From the NCBI GenBank assembly GCA_913776825.1, contig CAJYPV010000018.1, forward strand, positions 186,001 through 250,000: a stretch of 64,000 nucleotides of DNA, written 5' to 3'. Positions 1-8,700 of this stretch are shown one piece after another. Each line of letters starts with the position of its first letter. Within the stretch, counting starts at the first letter, position 1. The notes below the pieces were generated by a model. It worked only from the letters and a program-made list of their open reading frames with translations. It made no database searches and was not told where the DNA came from. This DNA comes from Burkholderiaceae bacterium. Lineage in GTDB: Bacteria; Pseudomonadota; Gammaproteobacteria; Burkholderiales; Burkholderiaceae_C. The position numbers and the translations under genes are program-made.

Positions 1-10
1 CCTCATGACT

Positions 11-35
11 AGGGCGGCCTCGGCCGCCCTTTTTC
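11..35 (+). terminator. Rho-independent terminator of a gene left of the window
   Basis: A GC-rich inverted repeat (GGGCGGC at 12-18, GCCGCCC at 23-29, four-base loop) is followed directly by five T residues at 30-34. It reads as a plus-strand intrinsic terminator for a gene whose coding region ends before the window. Positions 36-157 after it hold nothing I recognise. Confidence 0.75.
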
Positions 36-157
36 CATGGGGCGCGGGGGGCCTCCGCCCCCCGCAAATCGACGCCTGATGAAGCGTCCGCAATGCGCGT
101 CCCAAACGACGGCGTCGCGGACGTCACACGGATGTGACGGAGGTGACGGACGAGCCG

Positions 158-1078
158 TCAGCCGCCGGCCTTCATCTCCTGCGCCCGGGCCTGGACCGAC
201 GCCGCGTATTCCGCCGCCTTGATCTCGCGGCCATACGAGTCGGTGGCGCCGGGCGTCCAGTTGTCGCCGCCGTTGTACTTCTGCAGCATGTTGGTGGCGT
301 CGCCGCCCTTGTCCGCCAGGATCACGCCGGCCATGGCGATCTGGTCCTTCGGGTTGTTGTGGTCGTAGGCATGGCCCATCTTTTCCTGGAACTTGCCGGC
401 ATAGGCCTGGCGGGTGCTCGGCTCGACCTGCATCAGGCCATCCCCCGCGCTGGGGCTGCCGCCCAGGCCCTTGCCGAACTGGCTTTCCTTCTCCATCTGC
501 GCCGCCAGCAGGTAAGGATCGACACCGGTTTTCTTCCCGGCGTCCTGGCAGCCCTGCCACAGGTCCGCTGGCATGCCGGCCGGCGCCTTGCCACCGCTCA
601 CGCCGGACACATCGCCCACCTGCGGGGCCGGCGACTGGCTGGCGAAGGAGGGCGGCGGCGCGCCCGTCGGGCCGCCGATCGGACCGCCGTTCGGCGAGCC
701 TTGCCCGTCGAGGCTGGGCTTGTAGGCATTGGAGGCGCCTTGCGGCCCGCCGACGCCGCCCGGGCCACCACCACCGCCGCCGCCACCTCCACCGCCGCCG
801 CCATTGGATGGGCTCTGTCCGCCGGACTGAGCCTGCGCGGCCTGCTGCGCCTGTTGCAGCGCCTTCATGATCTCGTTGATCAGCAGATTGAGGATCTGCA
901 TGATCGCTTCGGTCAGGCGGGCCTGGATCTCCGCCGCGCTTTGCGGCGACTGGGACGACAGCCCCTGTGCGCCCTGAAGGCCTTGCAGGCCCTCCAGACC
1001 TTGCAGCCCCTGCAAGCCTTGAAAGGCGGATTGACCGAACGGGTCCAGCCCCATCGGTGATTGAACGCTCACGGACAT
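158..1078 (-). CDS. Harpin-like protein with C-terminal lytic transglycosylase (SLT) domain; probable type III secreted helper
   Basis: This 306-residue protein has two parts. Residues 1-165 are harpin-like: no cysteine, glycine and glutamine rich, with a LQGLQGLEG repeat at 21-40, an amphipathic helix at about 46-85, and a run of 13 glycines at 93-105. Residues 170-290 resemble a soluble lytic transglycosylase, with the candidate catalytic glutamate E198 in MEKESQF and a GDGLMQVEPSTRQAY block. Harpins combined with a peptidoglycan-cleaving domain are known among plant-pathogen type III helpers (HopP1/HrpW type), where they help the secretion needle cross the wall or enter the plant apoplast. 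The start was chosen because AAGGAG lies six bases upstream; an in-frame extension upstream lacks such a site. A TTCG-N16-TTCG box 122 bases upstream supports hrp-type regulation. I see no Sec signal peptide. The domain assignment is good; the delivery route is inferred. Confidence 0.8.
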   Translation of the reverse strand: MSVSVQSPMGLDPFGQSAFQGLQGLQGLEGLQGLQGAQGLSSQSPQSAAEIQARLTEAIMQILNLLINEIMKALQQAQQAAQAQSGGQSPSNGGGGGGGGGGGGGPGGVGGPQGASNAYKPSLDGQGSPNGGPIGGPTGAPPPSFASQSPAPQVGDVSGVSGGKAPAGMPADLWQGCQDAGKKTGVDPYLLAAQMEKESQFGKGLGGSPSAGDGLMQVEPSTRQAYAGKFQEKMGHAYDHNNPKDQIAMAGVILADKGGDATNMLQKYNGGDNWTPGATDSYGREIKAAEYAASVQARAQEMKAGG

Positions 1079-1164
1079 CGAGGTCTCCTTGTCGATAGGC
1101 CAAGCGCGGTTGGGCGGCTCGGCGGAACGTGGGAACGTAAGAACGTAGGAAAAGGCGAGCGTCC

Positions 1165-1224
1165 ATGTTGCGCACCCGGCGCTGCGCTGCCGAAGAAATC
1201 CGAAACGGCCTCCGACCCTGCGAA
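1165..1224 (-). promoter_or_regulatory. hrpII/PIP-type box and -10-like element driving the harpin gene
   Basis: On the minus strand, TTCG (1224-1221) and TTCG (1204-1201) are separated by exactly 16 bases. The following bases are C and G, so the site also fits the Xanthomonas TTCGB-N15-TTCGB form. A CAACAT element (YANNNT type) starts 29 bases downstream, one base short of the usual 30-32. Such boxes bind HrpB/HrpX AraC-family activators of type III genes in Ralstonia and Xanthomonas. Confidence 0.65.
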
Positions 1225-1281
1225 GCCCATCGCACAGCGCTCGCTGACGTCCGTCCATCGTTCCTTCGGCGATCGGTGGCC

Positions 1282-1342
1282 TTCGGATCGCCGCGTGCCG
1301 CTTCGCGTCGGAACCGCTCCAGGTCGGCGCTGCCGTCACCCT
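1282..1342 (+). promoter_or_regulatory. hrpII/PIP-type box and -10-like element driving the gene at 1384
   Basis: TTCG at 1282-1285 and TTCG at 1302-1305 are separated by exactly 16 bases and followed by G and C, as the PIP consensus requires. After a 30-base gap lies CACCCT (1337-1342), which fits the YANNNT element of PIP-box promoters. The box points at the plus-strand gene that starts at 1384. Confidence 0.65.
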
Positions 1343-1383
1343 GAGCGCTGTGGTCCACGCGCGGCGATTGAGCCCCTCCCACC

Positions 1384-1923
1384 ATGTCCCAGCAGTTCCT
1401 GTCGACTCCCTCCGTGACGTCTTCCGTCACGCCGTCCGCCACGGCCTTCGCGACGCACCCGGTGACATTGACCGCGACGCCGGGGACGACATCGCCTCTC
1501 GGCGCGACGGCCTGGACAGGCAGCGATCGCTGGGCGGCGGGATCGATGTCATCGGAGGACGGGACCGCCTGGTCGCCACAGCGGCTGCTTTCGGCCTGCC
1601 TGCTGCTGGCCTGCCGCCGCGGACGCGGCGAGGAAGCCGGCCCGATCGCCACGGCCCTGGCCGGCCAGCTCGGCGATGAGCGCGCGGTGCGGGTGCTGGT
1701 CGCGGTCGGCGCGCTGCTGGGCGGTGATGCCTCGATCGGTCGGGCGGAGCTGGCCCGCGAGCAGTTCTCCGGTGAGGCCGACGCCGCGACGCTGGTGTTC
1801 GCGATGGTCGACCGCATCGGCGGCGGTCAGCATGCGTGGCGGCCGTTGGTGGAACGCGTGCTGGCGACCAGCAGCGACCCGACCTGGCGCGCGATTGCCT
1901 ACCTGATCGCGCAAATGCCCTGA
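1384..1923 (+). CDS. Candidate type III secretion small protein (YscG/SctG-like)
   Basis: This 179-residue protein has a low-complexity Ser/Thr/Pro/Ala N-terminus (1-45) and a helical C-terminal half. The half from about residue 68 (RLLSACLLLACRRGRGEEA) through VRVLVAVGALLGGD to the end (SSDPTWRAIAYLIAQMP) follows the pattern of the YscG/EscG/SsaH TPR-like chaperones, which hold the needle subunit with YscE. Supporting points are the early GxGEEA-IA segment, the hydrophobic helix ending in GGD, and the final S-DP motif. It is divergent from the harpin gene and has its own hrp-type box. The long N-terminal extension is unusual for YscG proteins. The alternative is a conserved hypothetical of the hrp regulon. 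Confidence 0.45.
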   Translation: MSQQFLSTPSVTSSVTPSATAFATHPVTLTATPGTTSPLGATAWTGSDRWAAGSMSSEDGTAWSPQRLLSACLLLACRRGRGEEAGPIATALAGQLGDERAVRVLVAVGALLGGDASIGRAELAREQFSGEADAATLVFAMVDRIGGGQHAWRPLVERVLATSSDPTWRAIAYLIAQMP

Positions 1924-2099
1924 CGCCGCGCGCCGGACCGTCGCTCCTCGCCGTTCGAGAGGAGGCCGACCGAATCCTCGAAGCGCGGCGCTGGTTTTCC
2001 TGCGCGGCTGCTCAGCCTGATGTCAGCCTCGGTTCCCAGAATGGCCGCTTCACGGCGCTCTTGTCGGACGCCGGCCTGTTCATAAGGAAACTCCTGACC

Positions 2100-2318
2100 A
2101 TGTGGAAACTCGTCCTTGGCTTCATCGTGTTCGCCGCTCTGGCGTTGTTCGTGCTGATGAAGAGCGGCGGCAACATCGACCTTTCGGGCGAGAAACACGA
2201 TGTCACCGGCGGCCATTCCGAGCCCGCCGCGAGTGAGGCCGCCTCGGCCGCGATCGCTGCGGCCTCCGCCGCCGTGCCCACCTCGGCCGGGTTGCCGGCT
2301 TCGGCGGCGTCGCAGTAA
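2100..2318 (+). CDS. Small single-pass membrane protein, function unknown
   Basis: This 72-residue protein starts with a transmembrane helix (residues 3-20, LVLGFIVFAALALFVLM) followed by a hydrophilic Ala/Ser/Pro-rich tail. The ATG at 2100 was chosen because AAGGAAA lies about nine bases upstream and because it places the hydrophobic segment at the N-terminus. I recognise no family. It may be an uncleaved anchor or a small inner-membrane protein. Confidence 0.6.
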   Translation: MWKLVLGFIVFAALALFVLMKSGGNIDLSGEKHDVTGGHSEPAASEAASAAIAAASAAVPTSAGLPASAASQ

Positions 2319-2329
2319 GCGAAGTGGGG

Positions 2330-2353
2330 AGGGGTGCAACGCGCCCCACCCCT
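2330..2353 (+). terminator. Hairpin without T-run after the small membrane protein gene
   Basis: AGGGGTG (2330-2336) pairs with CACCCCT (2347-2353) across a ten-base loop just after the stop codon. No T tract follows, so termination would be weak or Rho-assisted. Confidence 0.3.
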
Positions 2354-2565
2354 GCCGATCGGAACTGACGTCCGATCAAACGTCACCCGTTCCCCTGAAC
2401 CCATCGCCACCGGCCGCGCGGAGGCTCGCCCGCCGTGGCTGCCTGCGCACGAGCAGTGGGGCGCAAGGAAGGGGGATCGGGATGAAATGAAGAGGGGCCC
2501 AATCTAGGAATCGGGCCATCCCTCGCCCTCAAGCAGTCAGTGACCTACTTGTTCCAGTGGTCGTG

Positions 2566-2593
2566 TTGACAGACTGCCGTCGACCTATATCGA
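2566..2593 (+). promoter_or_regulatory. Possible sigma-70 promoter of the adhesin gene
   Basis: A perfect -35 hexamer TTGACA (2566-2571) is followed after 16 bases by TATCGA (2588-2593). It lies in a relatively AT-rich stretch (2545-2650) that stands out from the surrounding GC-rich DNA. The intergenic region 2319-2712 otherwise shows only the hairpin at 2330. Confidence 0.35.
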
Positions 2594-2712
2594 TAGTCTT
2601 GACCACTTAAATCTGCTGTTTGGCTACTGTCATCGGTTGTTAGAAGCAAATGGCAACCGATGTCGGAGTTCGGAGACTGTGTGCTTTTCCACAGCACTCC
2701 GGAACCGACACC

Positions 2713-5700
2713 ATGGCCAACTCCACGTTCAAGACTGATCCCGCCGCTGTTGCACCGTCCAGTACCGCGCCCGCCGCCGAGCGCGCGTCGTCTCAACCGT
2801 CCATCAAGTCCTCGACGCTGCGTCGGCGTCGCGAGGAAGCGTTGTCCGAGGGCGTGGACGCCGAAGCGCCTCAGGACGGCGCCGTGGAGGCCGCCGATTC
2901 CGCAGCGACGCCCGAGTACGCCTCGGAAGGGCTGACTGCCTCGGCGGAATCGAGCGCGACGTCGACAGCGGTCGCTTCGGTGGAGGCCTCGGGCGTCGCC
3001 GGGACGGCGACGTCGGGCCTCGTTTCTCTTTCTCCTTCGGCCGGGCTGCTCGGCGCGGTCGGCGCGATGAGCGTCGCCGCCGTGGGCTCGGGCGGCGGCA
3101 ACTGGCCGCCTGCGGCGTCGTCGCCGCCCCCGGTGACCGTTCGATTGCCGGCGTCGATCGATGAGCATCCTTCGTCACCGGGCGCGACGAGCGCCGAGCC
3201 GTCCGCTTCAGGGGCGGCACCTTCCGCACCGCCAGCGGACGCCGGCGACACCTCTCGGCCGGCGAACGAGTCCCAGCCGCAGGCGCCCATCCACGCGCCG
3301 CTGGGGGCGCTGTCCCTGAAGGGGGTGAATCCCGACCAGATGACCTGGGTGGGGCGTGCCGGCGTGGTCCTGGATGGGCTCGCGGCTGACGCGCGTTGGC
3401 AATTCAGCGTCGACGGTGGAACGACCTGGCAGGCGGGCAACGGTCAGGCGCTGGTCGGCGCGGCGATCGGCAGCGAAGGTCGCCGGTCCCTGGCGCTCCG
3501 CCAGGTGGAAGCCGAAGGCCAGGTCGGTCCGGTCTCCCAGTTCGATCTGATGCTGGATCTGACCAACCCCGCTGCGCCGATCGCCATGCTGGCGACGGAC
3601 TCGGGCGATCCCACCGATCTGATCACTCGACAGGCCACCGTTCGGATCCGGGGCCGCGAACCGCGCAGCGAGTGGCAGTACAGCCTCGACGGCGGCACGG
3701 TGTGGCAGGCGGGCGTGGGCGACCAGATCGATGACGACCAGTTCACCGGGAGCGGGCTGCAACAGGTGCTGGTGCGGCAGATCGACCTGGCGGGCAACGT
3801 CAGCGAGGCGCGCGCCTTCGAATTCGTGCTGGACCGGCAGGCCGCAGCGCCGTCGCTGCAGCTCAAGAACGACACGGGCGTCGATGCGCAAGACAGCATC
3901 ACGCGCGACGCCACCATGGTGGTGGGCGGACTCGAGCCGGGCGCCCGCTGGCAATACAGCCTGGACAAGGGCCGCACCTGGACCGTCGGTGAGGGTTCGG
4001 AGCTCCCGGCGAGTGCATTGGGCAGCGCCGGCAGCAAGTCGGTGCTGGTGCGACAGATCGATGTCGCGGGCAATGTCAGCGAAAGCCAGTCGCTGAACTT
4101 CACGCTGGACGATGCCGCCGCGCCGCCGGTGATCCTGGGCGCGTCGGTCGGACAAGGCGATCGACTCGGCTGGTTGACCGTGTTCGGCACGGGTGAACCG
4201 GGCGCGACCGTGGAAGTGCGCGATACGCAAGGCGATCAGGAGGGGCGGGCCCCGAAGGTGGTGGTCGGCGCCGACGGGCGCTGGTCCGTGAGCTTCGATG
4301 GCGGCGCGTACTCTGTGAGCGACTTCCACGAATTCACCGCCTGGCAGTCGGACCGGGCAGGCAACGACAGCGGGTGGAGCGACGCCTTGGCGATGGACGC
4401 CTCTCTGCCGTCCGTCACGATCGACAGCGCCACCGACGACAGCCGGGTCGAGGGACGCGTGTTGTCGAGCGACCAAAGCACGCTGGACCGCACGCCGCTG
4501 CTGAGCGGCACCTTGAGCCGCGCGCTCAGCGACGAAATCGTTGTCATCTATGCCGGCCGGGTGCGCCTGGGTGAAGCCACGGTGGACGACACGCGCTGGA
4601 CCTTCCAGATGGCGGACACATCGCCGGGCGATGTCCGGCTGACCGCGCGCGTGGAAAACACCGCCGGCGCACAGGGCGCGAGCTCGCCGGCCTTTGATCT
4701 GCATGTGTTGGGATCGAGCACCGCGCTGGTGGTTCGCAACGCCGCGGAGACGCTCCTGGCACCGGAAGAAGTCCACAGCAGCGCCAGCTATGCGATCCAC
4801 AGTACCCCGTTGAGCACCCGCGGCAGCGTGGCGGATCTGGATGTCTCGCGCCTCGCATTGAGCCTGGATTGCTACGGCAGCAAGTTCACAGCGACGGCGC
4901 TGCTGATGGATCGTTCCGTCGACGGACAGGTCACCTTCTGGGCGGCTCATTTCGACGATGCCCGAACCCGCGGCATCCAGCTGCGCCTCACCGACGTGGC
5001 CCAGGGCGGCATCGCGCTGGAAGTGCTGCGGGCGGCGGACGTCACCGGCACGGCCATGGCGTCGAGCTTCGACGGGCCCAAGGTGACGGATCGCCCGCTG
5101 GTCAGCGTGGCCAACGGCGCCGGTTTCGCGCTGCGTGCGATCGAGGTCGTGCAGCTCTTCCCGCCGATCTCCGGCGACGCGAGGCCCGTGCTGTCCGGCA
5201 CCCTGGCCGCCACGCCCGGCCATGGCGAGGAAGTCGCGATCTACGCGACGATCGACGGTGAGTCCCGCGCACTGGGCATCGCCCAGGTGTCGGGTCGCGA
5301 GTGGCGCTATCAGGCGACGACCGATCTGCCGGGCGGCGAGATGATCGTGCAGGCCGTGGTGCAGCCGGCGGGCGCGCAGACCGTGAGCAGTGGCCTGGTG
5401 GTCACCAGCGGCAGCTTGTATGTGGACATTGTTGTGCCCGCCGCCGTGACCTTGGCCGAGGTCCTGGATGATTCGGGCAACGGCACCGCGATGGGCGCGA
5501 TCGCGCTCGGAGCCAGTACCGACGACGCCACGCCCTCTCTGAGCGGCACCTTGTCCGCGCCGCTGGCACGGGGGCATCGTCTGGCGGTCTATGACACCGT
5601 GGCGGGACAGCGGACGCTGTTGGGAACTGCCACGGTGGGTGCGGACGGACAGCACTGGTCGTTCACGCCCAACGTACCGCTGGCACACGGCGCCCATGTG

Positions 5701-8700
5701 ATCGAGGTGCAGGCGGAAAGTCTCAGCAGTGGTCGCCTCGGCGCGTCGGACAGTTGGAGCCTCCAGATCGGCGCCATGGGCGCGATGACGGTGGTCGATG
5801 AGGTCGGCGCCCGGCAGGGCACGCTGACCTCGGGGTCGACGACGGACGACGCGCACCCGGGCATGAGTGGCCGATTGACGGCCCCGCTGGGCAGCGGCGA
5901 GGAGGTGGCGGTGTATGTGACCGTCGATGGCACCACGCGACGCCTCGGGATCGCGGAGGTCCACGGCCTGACGTGGACGTTCAAGTCCACCGAAGCCCTG
6001 GCGGACGGCGCCTACAGCGCACGCGCGGTCGTCCAGGCCGCAGGCGTCGATGATCTGGCCCAGGCGCGGATTTCCAGCGCCAGCTTCGACTTCACCGTGC
6101 TGGCACCGGTCGCCCCGACCCAGATGGCGCTCATCGCTCATCTCAGCGAGGCCGCTGCAGTCGCTGGTCCGACCGACGCCCCGATCAACAGCGCGCTGTT
6201 GCCGGACCAAAGCACGGCCCAGCGGCGTCCGTCGATCATCGGCACCTTGTCCGAGCCGCTGCTGGCTGGCCAGGCCGTCGGCATCTACGACACCATCAAC
6301 GGCGTGCTGGTGCGACAAGGCACGGCGACCGTCGATGCCACCGGTCGGAACTGGGCCTTCAATCCCACCAGCGACCTGTCCCTGGGGCTGCATCAGTTCA
6401 GCGCTCGGGTGGAGCAGTCGAGCAGCGGTCGTGCCGGCGAGATGGGCGAAACCTTCGCCATCCGCGTGCAGGGCGCGCTGAACTTCTCCGTGCGGGACGA
6501 GTTCGGCGCCTCGCGCGGGCTCGTGAGCCGTGGCAGCGCCATCGACGATGCCACCCCCAGTTTCGCGGGCTCGCTGGTGGTGCCGCCCGCCGCCGGCGAA
6601 GTGGTGGCGATCTACGGCACCAACGCCGAGGGCGCACGTCTGCTGGGCCACGCCACGGTGGACGGTCTGAACTGGACCTTCAAGCCGGTGGACCCGCTGG
6701 GGCCGGGCAACTGGTCCTTCACCGCGGTGATCCAGCCTGCGGAAGCGACGGAGTTGTCTCAGGCACGGGCGGCCAGTGCGGGCTTCAGCGTGACCGTGAT
6801 CAACCTGGCGCAGCCGCTGCCGACCGCGAGCATCGCGCTCGCGGAGGACAACGTCAGCGTTCACGGCTCGTTGGGCACCAGCGCCCGACCTGTCCGCTTC
6901 GGCACAGGTCAAAGCACCGACGACAACACGCCGTTCCTCAGCGGCACGCTGGCCGAGCCGCTCCCCGAGCAGACCCGTCTGGTGGTGTATGACGACTTCG
7001 GCGGCGTGCGCATCAGCCTCGGCGTGGCGACAGTGAACGGCACCAGCTGGACCTTCTCGCCGCCGCGGCCATTGGGCGAAGGCGCTCATCAATTGAGCGT
7101 GCGGGTCGAGCGGCCGGCCGACGGACAGACCGGCGCGCTGAGTGAGCCGTTCGAACTGCAGGTCCATGGCGCGCTGACGATGACCATGACCGACACCGTG
7201 GGGCCCCGTCAGGGCGTGATTGCCAACGGCGGCGGCGCCGACGATGTGCCCACGCTCAGCGGACGGCTCACGGCGCCGCTGGGTCAGGGCGAAGTGCTGG
7301 CGATCTACGACGTCTCGGGCAGCCAGCCCGTGAAGCTCGGCGACGCCAGCGTGAGCGGCATGACCTGGACGTTCCAGCCGCCGGACAGCCTCTCCGGTTC
7401 GCTCAGCTTCAAGCCGGTCATTCAAGGGGCCGGAGAGACCGACATCGCCCTGGCGCGTGTCGCTGGCGCGGTGACCACGGTGGTCGTCGATGCCAGCGAT
7501 GCGGTCCCGACCGCGATCGGCGTCATCGACACGGTGCAGGACGCCGTCAACGTCGCGCGCTACATCGTGATTCGCGGCAATCCTGACGCCGGTCGGTTGT
7601 GGCTGAACGCCAGGGAAGTGGAAGTGATGTCTCACGGCGAGAACGTCGCCCTGGGCAAGTCCACCTTTTCGGTGTTCGGATTCAGCAGTCCGGGCGCCAA
7701 CATGGTGGACGGCAATCCCAACACGTCCGGGATCAGCAATTCCGGCACGAACGACACCAACTACATGTTTGTGGACCTGGGTGCCAACTATCAAATCGAC
7801 AGCATCCGAGTCGTGGGCAACATGGCGAAGGTGACGATCTTCGGGCTGCCCGACGGCGTGGTGATCAACAGGAGCTACGACCAGCTCATGCAGACGGATG
7901 GCGTCTTCTCGAAGGTGTTCCAGACCTTCGACAACGGGGTCGCTTACCTGAATCCGCAGCGCAGCATGCATGGCCATGATGAGAGCGTCGAAGATTTCAC
8001 GCCCACCTTGCGAGGGCGTCTGGACACGCCATTGACCGCCGAGGACGTGCTGGCGGTGTTCGATACGCTGGACGGTGAGACGACTCGCCTCGGCGCCGCC
8101 GTCATCTTCCATGACGGGACCGGCCTGCACTGGACCTTCACACCGTCCGCCTTGCTGAGCGCGGGGCGCCATTCCTTCAGCGTCCGTGTCGAGAATCTCA
8201 CCAACGGCCATGTCGGCCCGATGAGCGAGCCGTTCGTGGTCAACATCCAGGACGGATTGACCATGACGGTGAGCGATCGTGTGGGCGCGTGGCAAGGCGC
8301 CCTGCATGACGGTGATGCGACCGATGACGACACGCCCGATTTCAGCGGGCTGCTGAACGCGCCGCTGGGCGCGGGTGAGGTGGTGGCGGTGTTTGCGAAG
8401 ACCGCCACCGGCGAGATCAAGATCGGCGAGGCGACGGCCGTCGCGGCCGGTTCGCAATGGCGGTGGAGCCTGACGTCGGCGCCGCTCACCGGTCAGATGA
8501 GTTTCTTCGCCGTGATCCAGTCGGCCGGCCTGGAACATTCCTCGTCGAACCGCATCATCAGCGAGGTCATCACCTTGCAGTTCGGCAACGACCGCCCGGA
8601 TCAGATCGCGACGATTGACCGGATCCAGGACCACGTCTCCCCCGATGGAACGATCCTGTCGATCCCGGCCGGCCGAAGCACGGACGACCGGCAGCCCTGG

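Noticed and set aside
9..1817. A 602-codon minus-strand frame across the harpin and SctG-like genes
   Set aside because: It overlaps two better-supported genes and the divergent promoter region, and its sequence is Arg/Gly/Pro noise.
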